In this document: in pieces, positions 1 to 6,443 of the stretch
How the letters are laid out: each line of letters starts with the position of its first letter
How positions within the stretch are numbered: position 1 is the first letter of the stretch
The notes under the pieces: generated by a model
The model's database searches: none
What the model was told of the DNA's origin: nothing
The model's input: the letters and a program-made list of their open reading frames with translations, nothing else
Assembly (NCBI GenBank): GCA_017550775.1
Contig: JAFZOA010000661.1
Coordinates: 1-7,928, forward strand
Source: Ruminiclostridium sp.
Lineage (GTDB): Bacteria; Bacillota_A; Clostridia; Oscillospirales; Ruminococcaceae
Reading direction: 5' to 3'
Length of the DNA: 7,928 bases
Program-made: the position numbers and the translations under genes

Positions 1-56
1 TAAAAGTTCTCGGTGCTATCTATCACCTTGAAAGCGGAGAGGTCGAGTTTTTATGA
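1..56 (+). CDS. C-terminal end of a possible beta-class carbonic anhydrase (partial, cut by window edge)
   Basis: Reading from base 3, the sequence gives 17 codons, KVLGAIYHLESGEVEFL, and then TGA at 54-56. The pattern of a short beta strand (VLGAIYHL), a turn (ESGE) and a final strand (VEFL) resembles the end of beta-class carbonic anhydrases, zinc enzymes that interconvert CO2 and bicarbonate in the cytoplasm. None of the zinc ligands lies in this fragment, so the family call rests only on resemblance of the tail. The gene lies 54 nt upstream of the nitroreductase on the same strand with no terminator between them, so the two may be co-transcribed. Other enzymes ending in a beta hairpin could look similar. 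Confidence 0.4.
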   Translation, partial: KVLGAIYHLESGEVEFL

Positions 57-110
57 AAACAGTGCGGAGTCCACGCTGAAATATATAGCATATAATTAGG
101 AGGAAAAAAC

Positions 111-629
111 ATGGACGCTATCACAAATATGCTCACAAGAAGAAGTATCAGGAAATACAAATCTGATATGATACCAAAGGATATTATCGGGAAGATAATC
201 GAAGCCGGGACCTACGCTCCTACGGGAATGAACAGGCAGTCCCCTGTCATTATTGCCGTTACGAACAAAGAGCTCCGCGACCGTCTTTCTGCGCTGAATG
301 CAAGAATAATGGGAGTTGATACCGACCCTTTCTACAACGCTCCGATCGTACTGATCGTGCTTGCAAATAAAGAGTTTCCCACATACCTGTACGACGGAAG
401 CCTTGTCATGGGCAACCTTATGCTTGCCGCGCACTCGCTCGGTCTCGGCAGCATCAGGATACACCGCGCGAGGGAGGAGTTTGAGATGCCGGAGTATAAG
501 AAGCTTCTCGGCGACCTCGGAGTTGAGGGTAACTGGGAGGGCATCGGTCACTGCGCGATAGGCTACATCGACGGGGAAGCTCCGGCGGCGGCAAAGCGCA
601 AGGACGGGAGAGTATTCTGGGTGGAATGA
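111..629 (+). CDS. Nitroreductase-family flavoprotein (172 aa)
   Basis: This is a cytoplasmic FMN-dependent oxidoreductase of the nitroreductase superfamily, whose members use NAD(P)H to reduce nitro groups, quinones or flavins; the substrate here is unknown. The N-terminal RRSIRKYK (residues 10-17) is the classic FMN-phosphate-binding signature. YAPTGMNRQSP (about 35-45) is the second flavin-contacting segment. DGSLVMGNLMLAAHSLGLGS (about 95-114) is the family's central dimer-interface helix, and the C-terminal GYIDGEAPAAAKRK is the usual strand plus basic turn. At 172 aa it matches the short clostridial members rather than the roughly 220-aa NfsB type. ATG at 111 has AGGAGG at 98-103, seven bases upstream, which fixes the start. 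A strong stem-loop follows 27 nt after the stop. Family call is secure; the physiological role is not known. Confidence 0.93.
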   Translation: MDAITNMLTRRSIRKYKSDMIPKDIIGKIIEAGTYAPTGMNRQSPVIIAVTNKELRDRLSALNARIMGVDTDPFYNAPIVLIVLANKEFPTYLYDGSLVMGNLMLAAHSLGLGSIRIHRAREEFEMPEYKKLLGDLGVEGNWEGIGHCAIGYIDGEAPAAAKRKDGRVFWVE

Positions 630-656
630 CACCGTTTCAGAAGGAATGACCAAAAA

Positions 657-695
657 AACACCGGACAGCTGTGGAATACACAGTAGTCCGGTGTT
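657..695. terminator. Bidirectional Rho-independent terminator between convergent genes
   Basis: A 10-bp perfect stem (AACACCGGAC at 657-666 with GTCCGGTGTT at 686-695) encloses a second 5-bp stem (CTGTG at 668-672 with CACAG at 678-682). On the minus strand the stem is followed by a run of seven T (plus-strand A run 652-658), an ideal terminator for the membrane-protein gene ending at 722. On the plus strand it is followed by the weaker tail GCTTTCTT and can stop readthrough from the nitroreductase. Confidence 0.88.
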
Positions 696-721
696 GCTTT
701 CTTCCGGGAGCGCCGATAGGC

Positions 722-1468
722 TCAGAATTTGAAGAAGCTCGTTATTTCAAAGCCGGTGGGCATAGGTATTGTAACCATATAGATCGTGGTTAATGTAAGT
801 CCGATGACCGCGATGAGAAGCACTACCGCGCGGTTCGGTATCTTCTTGAACACGCCGACGATACCGAGCATGAAGAGTACCACGGAGTAGATGACGTTTA
901 CGAGGTTGTACGCGTCGCCATTGGCATTATCGCGCTGACCTTCTTCAAGAATCTCGCGGGATTGTTCGAGAAGCTCGGCGGCATCCACAAAGTAAGCTGC
1001 CTGCACCCCTTCGACCTCAAAAGGAGAGTTCATATCCGGGGTCATCTCCTGAAACGCGACAAGAAGTATCGGGCTGCAGTTCTGTTCGGCAAAGGTCTCA
1101 AGCTTGCCCTGGATAAGTGCCGCCTCATCATATTTCCCTTCACTCTCGGCAAGGATCTTATCGAAGGAGTATTCCATCATTGTGTTCCACGCCATAAGGT
1201 CGGAAAGATACATCTGCATACCTGCGTTATACTCGGAGTTGCCTTCCGATGCAAGGTTGTTGCTCTTGGTGTAGTTGGTGGACTGATTGCCCCCGTGGAG
1301 CGAGCCTATCCACGATGCCCACGCGGAGAGCAGAGCGGTGATACCTAAGAATACAGCCACAAGTACTTCGACGGTATTTTCGCTGAATACCTTTCTCTTC
1401 TTCTTCGGAGCCTGCCCGGGGGTAAGCTCTGCTGTTTCTTCTGTTTCGATGATGTTTTCTTCTGACAT
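722..1468 (-). CDS. Membrane protein of unknown function, three predicted TM segments (248 aa)
   Basis: I do not recognise a characterised family; the overall architecture loosely recalls DUF4337-type proteins, untested. What is visible is an acidic N-terminus (EENIIETEETAE), a basic patch KKKRK (22-26), a first hydrophobic segment at about 33-55, then some 130 residues of polar, mostly helical sequence, and two closely spaced hydrophobic segments at about 187-207 and 212-234 joined by a short basic loop (FKKIPNR). If the basic patch and basic loop are cytoplasmic, the central region and the C-terminal tail would be outside. AGGAGG (plus strand 1477-1482) precedes the ATG by eight bases. The gene follows the protease gene by 58 nt on the same strand and ends just before the terminator at 657-695, so it is probably the last gene of the channel-protease operon. 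No enzymatic motif is apparent. Confidence 0.8.
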   Translation of the reverse strand: MSEENIIETEETAELTPGQAPKKKRKVFSENTVEVLVAVFLGITALLSAWASWIGSLHGGNQSTNYTKSNNLASEGNSEYNAGMQMYLSDLMAWNTMMEYSFDKILAESEGKYDEAALIQGKLETFAEQNCSPILLVAFQEMTPDMNSPFEVEGVQAAYFVDAAELLEQSREILEEGQRDNANGDAYNLVNVIYSVVLFMLGIVGVFKKIPNRAVVLLIAVIGLTLTTIYMVTIPMPTGFEITSFFKF

Positions 1469-1526
1469 GGTTTTGTCCTCCTGATATGATGTGTTTATGA
1501 GAGTGTAATACTTCCGTTATCAGTTA

Positions 1527-3686
1527 TTATCTGACAATGTATGTTATGGGATCCGAGTAGTAGTAGTCACCGTAGATATCGGTGATCTTGAAGCAGTAAC
1601 TGTATTTCCCGGCGGGAAGCTTTGCGTAAACCACATTGTCCCCGTCCTTCCACTGGTATGTCTCGGTGCTGCGGTATTCGGAATCGTCGTCACGATAGTA
1701 AACGGGAACGATCTTGTCGCCGGAGCTCAGCGATGTTATCTTGCGGGAGGAGTTGCCGTGCTCGCCGATGCCGTCCCACGCGCCTTCGATTTTTACTCCG
1801 TCCGGACTGTATTTGATCCTGAGATTGGTGCGCTTGCCGTTGAGATAGATCGGAGAGGTATAAACGAAATATGTATCGGTGGTCTCCGCAACGTATGTCG
1901 GAAGAAGCTGGCCGTCCGGAAGCGCGAGCCATAAGCCGTCAAAGTTGTCCGCGAATATGCCGTTTTCCCAGTCACAGATCACGTCAAAGACCTCGCCGAG
2001 CTCGTAAACCGTACCGTCGTCCGCGATGAGGCTTAAGCAGGCACGAACATTTGCGGTGTTGGCAAGACCGCTTTCGTCAAGCGCAAATCCGTATGCAACG
2101 CCTTCGGAAACAGACGGCTCAAGCAAAAAGGTGATAAGACTGCTCTCTCCGCCGGCTTCGGTGTAATCTTCGAAGTATGAGTCGTCAAAGTAATCGTACT
2201 CACAGTCGGTGGTCGTCCAGTCACCTTCTTCGTTGAAGAATGCGTCATTCGTGTAGCTGTCGTCGCTGTCGCCCTTCGCTATCATATCCACGAGGGAGAG
2301 GTAGTAGGGGCTGATGCAGATGCCGGACAGAATGCTGAGCTCGTAGGAACCCTGGAGCTGGAGAGGGTAGTACACCGAAAGCCCCGACGCGTGCTTGTGG
2401 TCGCTTCCGTTCCTGTTATAGACGATACACTTGTCAAGCGCCGAAAGCACATTCTTCCCGTCCGCGTACTTCGAGCAGTTGTTCACGATACCGCCGATAT
2501 CCACCATGTTGGTGTAGCCCTCGGCTTTGTTGTTGCCGCCGAAGTTGTCTGCGCTTGTCACGCCTCTGACTATCCCGGAAAGGTTCTCATCTGCGGCTTT
2601 ATACAGAGTCCTTGCGTAGTCGTTGAACGCTGTTATCAGGTCGTCGAACTTTCCGAGGTCAACAATCGTGAACGTGCACTGGTCTTCCTGTCCGTACACT
2701 GCGCATTCGTCGTAGAAGCTGTCCGCGACTACCTTGCCGAGCTCTGCGCCGCCTGCGGACGGGTTCCCCGCGAGGTAGGTGCCGTAGGTGGTATAATCCC
2801 AGCCTGCACCGGGCTCGGATTCCTGCGAGCCGTAGAAGAATCTTGCGTATGTAGCGAGTATATTCGCGGTCTCTGCGGTAGCCATGAGACAGCAGTCAAA
2901 GCCTATGAACTCAAACTTGTCGGTCATGTTCGGGTAGACCTTCGAGAGTGCGGTGTTGATCTCGGAGAGAGTCAGCGAGTCAAAGTCATTAAGCTCGTCG
3001 AAGCACACGCCCGAAATGCTTCCGCCGCCGTGATCCCAGAACACAACGCCCATTTTCTCCGCCGGGTACTCCTTTACTCCCCAGTTCAGGAAGTCGGAGA
3101 GTGTTGATGACGAGCCCATGTTTGCAAGCTTTACGGAATCCACAAGGTTTATGTCGTTGTTCTGGACGACATAGCGCTCGCAGGCATTGGTGCTGAACAT
3201 TTCGTTGTACCATACACTCGTACCGCCGGTCTGAACGACAAACTTCACATTGCTGCTTGCCTGTGCGTCGAGCATCTGAACAATGTCCGATGTGGCGGAG
3301 CCCTGTCCGCTGCTTTCGAGGTCGGTGCCGCACATATAAACGAATATCGTCCATGTGTCCTTGTCGCCCATGGGCTTGTTTTTCCCGGCGGCGCGTGAAA
3401 TGTTCATCGTTCCGTCGGCATCGTTCACCGACAATGACAGGTTCGTGAAAGCTCTGTCCGCTGTTTCCGTTTCGCCGCTTCCGGTGTCCTCGGTAACGGC
3501 GGCTTCTGTCTCCGCAGTAGTAGTAGTAGTGGCTTCGGAAGCCGTTGTTTCCTGCGCAGTTGTGGTAACTGTGGTCTCAGCCGCAGTCGTTGCAGCGGTC
3601 GTCGTCTGCGCCGGAGCGCTTCCCGAACAGCCCGCCGTCAGCAGAACAGCCGCGGCTGTTACCGCCGATAACAGTTTCTTCTTCAT
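1527..3686 (-). CDS. Clostripain-family (peptidase C11) cysteine protease, lipoprotein with Thr-rich linker (719 aa)
   Basis: This is a predicted surface-anchored cysteine endopeptidase; family members cleave after Arg or Lys. The N-terminus MKKKLLSAVTAAAVLLTAGC is a lipoprotein signal with lipobox LTAGC, so Cys20 should be lipidated. Residues 26-76 are a Thr/Ala/Glu-rich linker. The C11 domain starts near TWTIFVYMCGTDLES (111-125). The catalytic pair is visible as His219 in VVFWDHGGG and Cys266 in GFDCCLMA, where the usual DACLM is DCCLM. YTNMVDIG (391-398) and GLSVYYP (435-441) are further family landmarks. From about residue 470 the chain becomes acidic and then beta-rich, suggesting a C-terminal beta-sandwich region. 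The start has GGGAG (plus strand 3697-3701) ten bases upstream. It lies 26 nt after the sodium-channel gene and ends in tandem TAA stops. Self-processing is typical of the family, but the cleavage sites cannot be located here. Confidence 0.92.
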   Translation of the reverse strand: MKKKLLSAVTAAAVLLTAGCSGSAPAQTTTAATTAAETTVTTTAQETTASEATTTTTAETEAAVTEDTGSGETETADRAFTNLSLSVNDADGTMNISRAAGKNKPMGDKDTWTIFVYMCGTDLESSGQGSATSDIVQMLDAQASSNVKFVVQTGGTSVWYNEMFSTNACERYVVQNNDINLVDSVKLANMGSSSTLSDFLNWGVKEYPAEKMGVVFWDHGGGSISGVCFDELNDFDSLTLSEINTALSKVYPNMTDKFEFIGFDCCLMATAETANILATYARFFYGSQESEPGAGWDYTTYGTYLAGNPSAGGAELGKVVADSFYDECAVYGQEDQCTFTIVDLGKFDDLITAFNDYARTLYKAADENLSGIVRGVTSADNFGGNNKAEGYTNMVDIGGIVNNCSKYADGKNVLSALDKCIVYNRNGSDHKHASGLSVYYPLQLQGSYELSILSGICISPYYLSLVDMIAKGDSDDSYTNDAFFNEEGDWTTTDCEYDYFDDSYFEDYTEAGGESSLITFLLEPSVSEGVAYGFALDESGLANTANVRACLSLIADDGTVYELGEVFDVICDWENGIFADNFDGLWLALPDGQLLPTYVAETTDTYFVYTSPIYLNGKRTNLRIKYSPDGVKIEGAWDGIGEHGNSSRKITSLSSGDKIVPVYYRDDDSEYRSTETYQWKDGDNVVYAKLPAGKYSYCFKITDIYGDYYYSDPITYIVR

Positions 3687-3712
3687 ATCTGTACATCTCC
3701 CACTGTATATAG

Positions 3713-4594
3713 TTATTTATCCTGCTTTGCGAGCAGGTCTTCAAGCCTTGCGAGGTGCTCTCTCACGGCTGTTATCTCGGCTCTGATATCTTCGGCACTT
3801 GTGTCTTCGGCACTCGTGTCTTCGGCACTTACGTCGTTTTCGGTTTCTTCATCCGTATCGGACTTCTTTTCAGGCTTTCTGGAATATTCCGCGACCTCGC
3901 TTATGGCGTTTACCACGACGCCTACAACGACGTTCATCATCACGAACGATGATGTGAGTACGAAGGGAACGAAGTATGCCCACGCGTATGAGAACTCTTC
4001 CATGACCGGCCGGCAGATACCCATAGACCAGCTTTCGAGCGTCATCACCTGGAACAGCGTGAACATCGCCTTCGGTATGTCCCCGAACCATTCCGGGAAT
4101 GCCGCGCCGAACTGCGTGATACCGATGATCGCGAATATGTAGTAGATTATCAGAAGCAGCAGCGCCGTCCAGGAGAGCCCCGGGATAGATTTTCCGATAG
4201 CTCCGATTATCACCTGCAGGGGTTTGAGCGAGCTTATCATCTTGAAGCCGCGCAGACCTTTAAGCGAGCGGAAAACTCTGAATACACGCAGTATTCTCAT
4301 GGAAGAGAGCACCGCGAGCCCCGATGCCACCGAGGTGATAATAATTATGAAGTCAAACCAGTTCCAGCCGCTCCTGAAGTAGCCGATAAATTTATACGCT
4401 ATCATTTTCAGCAGCATCTCGATGATGAATACACCGAGACAAATGGTGTCAATAACGTCCAGGACTGTTCCTATCACCCCGTCGTTGAGTTCCGGAACGG
4501 TCTGTAGCCCGAGTACCAGCGAATTCATTATTATTACCGCAAGGATAGCGTTCTGAAACTCCTTGCCGTCAATGAAGCTTTTCAGCTTCTCCAT
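3713..4594 (-). CDS. Voltage-gated sodium channel of the bacterial NavAb/NaChBac type (293 aa)
   Basis: This is a homotetrameric inner-membrane sodium channel with one six-helix domain per subunit. Residues are numbered from an upstream in-frame ATG at 4615; subtract 7 for the start used here. S1-S3 lie at about 20-40, 52-75 and 84-102, with the usual acidic residues Glu66 in S2 and Asp88 in S3. The S4 sensor has basic residues every third position: R107, R110, R113, R116, K119, R122. S5 is at about 147-168. The pore loop carries TLESWSMG (192-199), the NavAb selectivity filter with Glu194 giving sodium preference, preceded by FPEWFG and followed by RPVME. S6 (about 209-240) ends in VVVGVVVNAI. 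The C-terminus is an acidic neck with a triple SAED repeat and then a short heptad-like helix (AEITAVREHLARLEDLLAKQ). The ATG at 4594 has AGAAGG nine bases upstream, whereas the ATG at 4615 (300 aa) has no ribosome site and would lie only about 15 nt from the predicted transcript start. First gene of a likely operon. Confidence 0.95.
   Translation of the reverse strand: MEKLKSFIDGKEFQNAILAVIIMNSLVLGLQTVPELNDGVIGTVLDVIDTICLGVFIIEMLLKMIAYKFIGYFRSGWNWFDFIIIITSVASGLAVLSSMRILRVFRVFRSLKGLRGFKMISSLKPLQVIIGAIGKSIPGLSWTALLLLIIYYIFAIIGITQFGAAFPEWFGDIPKAMFTLFQVMTLESWSMGICRPVMEEFSYAWAYFVPFVLTSSFVMMNVVVGVVVNAISEVAEYSRKPEKKSDTDEETENDVSAEDTSAEDTSAEDIRAEITAVREHLARLEDLLAKQDK
3791..3835. repeat. Three tandem 15-bp repeats inside the channel gene
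   Basis: Three consecutive 15-bp units differ at few positions: TTCGGCACTTGTGTC, TTCGGCACTCGTGTC and TTCGGCACTTACGTC. On the minus strand they encode DVSAE, DTSAE, DTSAE in the channel's acidic neck between S6 and the C-terminal helix. Because 15 is a multiple of three, gain or loss of units would keep the reading frame. Confidence 0.9.
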
Positions 4595-4603
4595 ACCGAC
4601 ATA

Positions 4604-4609
4604 CCTTCT
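4604..4609 (-). promoter_or_regulatory. Ribosome binding site deciding the sodium-channel start
   Basis: Minus strand AGAAGG sits nine bases before the ATG at 4594. No purine-rich site precedes the upstream in-frame ATG at 4615. The protein beginning MEKLKSFIDGKEFQN also matches where bacterial sodium channels usually begin, just before S1. Confidence 0.7.
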
Positions 4610-4636
4610 TTTCATGATGACTGCACAATATCATCT

Positions 4637-4665
4637 ATTATATACTATTCACGAAAAAAAATCAA
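4637..4665 (-). promoter_or_regulatory. Sigma-A type promoter for the channel-protease operon
   Basis: On the minus strand TTGATT (plus 4660-4665) and a perfect TATAAT (plus 4637-4642) are separated by exactly 17 bp. Transcription should start near 4630, giving a leader of about 36 nt to the ATG at 4594. No other comparably good promoter was seen between this and the end of the three-gene block. Confidence 0.8.
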
Positions 4666-4715
4666 GTTTCGGGAACCGATGTTTTCACATTCTGCACAAA
4701 ACTTTATTATGTGCG

Positions 4716-4745
4716 AAGCCCGTATCTGTGACTTGCGACGGGCTT
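4716..4745. other. Stem-loop in the intergenic region
   Basis: AAGCCCGT (4716-4723) pairs perfectly with ACGGGCTT (4738-4745) around a 14-base loop. On the plus strand, wobble and Watson-Crick pairs can extend it by three. It lies between the terminator hairpin of the binding-protein gene and the promoter of the channel operon, and lacks a clean T run on either side. It could be a secondary stop or a 3' end-stabilising hairpin for readthrough transcripts; its function is not evident. Confidence 0.5.
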
Positions 4746-4781
4746 TGTGTTATCTTTGCGAAAGGATTCCGGATAAACTGA

Positions 4782-4813
4782 AGAAGCACGGTACATTTCT
4801 GTACCGTGCTTCT
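4782..4813 (-). terminator. Probable terminator of the solute-binding protein gene
   Basis: A perfect 13-bp inverted repeat (4782-4794 with 4801-4813) around a 6-base loop lies 40 nt after the stop of the binding-protein gene. The minus-strand tail TTCAGTTTATCC is only moderately T-rich, so it may be an imperfect terminator, but the stem is strong. Confidence 0.72.
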
Positions 4814-4853
4814 CCGGAGGAGCAAACTCCAATATCAAAAGATAGGGAACTGC

Positions 4854-6275
4854 TTAGCTTAACGAGTCTATCTTCTCGTTTGCAGTATCAAGGTAAGACT
4901 GGAGTTCGTACTTGATCTCTTCAACTGTCTGAGACCACGGTGTGCCCTGGTTGTAGGTCTCCTTGGAGGGGTTGAGTACGCAGTCGTAAACGTCGTCGTT
5001 GACAGCCTTGAAGTATTCAAATACAGGATGCTCGTTGGTGAGCTCTCTGGTCTTGAGGAGCATATCATACATTTCCTGTGTCCAGCCGTAGTCCTCGAAG
5101 ATCTGGTTCTGCTCGATCTCCTTGACCTTTTCGTTGTCGCGGCAGATCATTACGCAGTTGAGGTAAGCAGCCGTACCCTCGGGGTTCTTTGCGCCTGCGG
5201 GGATAGAGAAGCCCTTGATAACGCTCGGGAGGTAGTAAGCGTCCGCCTCTGTGCACTTGGGCATCGGAACGAACATTACGTCTTCCATATCGCCGAATGC
5301 GGCAACGTTATCCGGTTCAAACAGTACATACGCGCCCTGCGGATAGAACAGAGTATTGCCGGAAGCTATCTTCTCGGGGTGAACTGTCCAGCCGTATTCG
5401 CTCTTCGGAACGGGGAGATCGTTTCTCTTGAGGTTGAGCATATATTCCTGTACCGATACGATAGCGGGATCTTCGAGGTTGCTTACGAGGTGACCGTCCT
5501 TGAAATCAACGTACGGAACACCGGAGGTAACTGCGAACGCGTTCTCGAACTCCCAGCCGTCGATACCGAACTTCTCGTCAGCTCTGCTGCAGAACTTGCT
5601 CATCATGTCGTAGAAGGTATCCCATGTCCAGTTGCCTTCTTCAAGGAGCTGTGCGGGGTCGGTAAGACCGTTCTCTTCGATGGTCTTCTTGTTGTAGATG
5701 ACTACAACACCCGCGTCGGTGGAGGTAGCGCCGATGTAGTGCTTGTCTTTGATGACGAACATATCGTTGACATGCTTCATGGGCGACCAGAGCTCGGAGT
5801 CAAAGTCGATGTAGTCGTCCATAGTCTGGAACTTGCCTTCGATTACCTTTCCGGGGAAGATATCAAGGTCTTCCGCGCTGAACATATCGGGCGAGTCGCC
5901 ACCGAGTACCATGGTAGCGAGCTTGTCATAACGGTCGTCCCATGAGCAGAGGATAGCCTCGATCTTACCGCCGCACTTGGTCTCGAACATTTCGAGCGCA
6001 ACGCCCTTGGGCTTGCCGGCTGCGGGGTTGAGGTCGAAGTTTGCGAGGAGTCTTACTGTGGGGTTCTCAAGCTTTTCGAGGTCGGTCTCGATCTCTTCGA
6101 TCGCAGCCTTGTCCTCTTCCTTCAGTGTTGCGGGAGGAGTGGTCGTGGTCTCTGCGGTAGTTGTAGCTGCTGCAGTGCCGCCGGTGGACTCGGGTCTCGA
6201 ACCGCCGCCGCAGGCACCTGCGGACAGGATACAAGCCGCTGTGAGTGCCGTCGCGAGTATCTTCTTCTTTGTCAT
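4854..6275 (-). CDS. ABC transporter extracellular solute-binding lipoprotein, probably sugar type (473 aa)
   Basis: This is a surface lipoprotein expected to capture a substrate, probably an oligosaccharide, for an ABC importer. The signal is MTKKKILATALTAACILSAGAC. Cys22 is the likely lipidated residue, although the box is AGAC rather than the canonical LxGC. A Thr/Ala/Pro linker (about 35-50) and a charged helix (KEEDKAAIEEIETDLEKLE) precede the folded domain. Family-1 binding-protein landmarks are GGDSPDMFSAEDL (125-137, the usual GDxPD segment), GNWTWDTFYDMMSKF in the middle, FYPQGAYVLF, and GFSIPAGAKNPEGTAAYLN near the end. The length is normal for the family. AAAGGA (plus strand 6285-6290) lies nine bases before the ATG. 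No permease or ATPase gene is adjacent: the gene ends at a hairpin and its other neighbour is a divergent AraC regulator. The exact substrate cannot be read from the sequence. Confidence 0.92.
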   Translation of the reverse strand: MTKKKILATALTAACILSAGACGGGSRPESTGGTAAATTTAETTTTPPATLKEEDKAAIEEIETDLEKLENPTVRLLANFDLNPAAGKPKGVALEMFETKCGGKIEAILCSWDDRYDKLATMVLGGDSPDMFSAEDLDIFPGKVIEGKFQTMDDYIDFDSELWSPMKHVNDMFVIKDKHYIGATSTDAGVVVIYNKKTIEENGLTDPAQLLEEGNWTWDTFYDMMSKFCSRADEKFGIDGWEFENAFAVTSGVPYVDFKDGHLVSNLEDPAIVSVQEYMLNLKRNDLPVPKSEYGWTVHPEKIASGNTLFYPQGAYVLFEPDNVAAFGDMEDVMFVPMPKCTEADAYYLPSVIKGFSIPAGAKNPEGTAAYLNCVMICRDNEKVKEIEQNQIFEDYGWTQEMYDMLLKTRELTNEHPVFEYFKAVNDDVYDCVLNPSKETYNQGTPWSQTVEEIKYELQSYLDTANEKIDSLS

Positions 6276-6330
6276 AATATCAGATCCTTTCTGAAATCGT
6301 CGTTCTCTGCGTGTGCAGTGTTTGCTCTTC

Positions 6331-6363
6331 TGTGATGAATTATATCACAAAACTTTCACAAAA
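6331..6363. promoter_or_regulatory. Candidate operator: dyad plus direct repeats over the binding-protein promoter
   Basis: TGTGAT (6331-6336) and ATCACA (6344-6349) form an inverted repeat with a 7-base spacer that covers the -10 box and predicted start of the binding-protein transcript. TCACAAAA occurs twice, at 6345-6352 and 6356-6363, an 11-bp step, so both copies face the same side of the helix. The position suits a repressor or the divergent AraC protein. The region is AT-rich, so chance similarity is possible. Confidence 0.45.
6339..6347 (-). promoter_or_regulatory. Extended -10 promoter of the solute-binding protein gene
   Basis: Minus strand TGATATAAT (plus 6339-6347) is a perfect TATAAT preceded by the TGn extension. 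No good -35 hexamer is found at 16-18 bp, which fits an extended -10 promoter or one needing an activator. Transcription would start near 6332, leaving a leader of about 57 nt. Confidence 0.6.
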
Positions 6364-6406
6364 GATATCGATTTATTAACTTTGGTAACAATATTTTGCG
6401 TTCCTA

Positions 6407-6435
6407 TTGCAATTTTTTTTAAGATGTGCTATAAT
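6407..6435 (+). promoter_or_regulatory. Sigma-A type promoter of the AraC-family regulator gene
   Basis: TTGCAA (6407-6412) and TATAAT (6430-6435) are 17 bp apart, and TG at 6427-6428 adds an extended -10. A T run fills part of the spacer. Transcription should start near 6442, giving a leader of just over 100 nt before the ATG at 6549. Confidence 0.78.
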
Positions 6436-6443
6436 ACAAAAAA

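Noticed and set aside
91..96. Perfect TATAAT just before the nitroreductase ribosome site
   Set aside because: Transcription from it would begin around 103, inside or after AGGAGG (98-103), leaving no usable ribosome site, and no -35 lies 17 bp upstream.
96..653. Long open frame on the minus strand opposite the nitroreductase
   Set aside because: It is the antisense shadow of a clearly recognised gene, has no ribosome site and resembles no known family.
2391..3107. 238-codon plus-strand frame within the protease gene
   Set aside because: It is antisense to the C11 catalytic domain with its conserved His and Cys motifs; its composition is typical of shadow frames and it has no ribosome site.
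3515..3535. GTAGTAGTAGTAGT run in the protease gene as a microsatellite of interest
   Set aside because: It is simply consecutive Thr codons in the linker, in frame and expected from the amino-acid composition.
5028..5945. 305-codon plus-strand frame opposite the solute-binding protein
   Set aside because: The minus strand carries a lipoprotein signal and binding-protein motifs; the plus frame is a high-GC shadow without recognisable domains.
6331..6349. CRP-type site TGTGA...TCACA
   Set aside because: The spacer between TGTGA and TCACA is 9 bases rather than the 6 of CRP sites, and CRP control is not expected in this group; kept only as an unspecified dyad.
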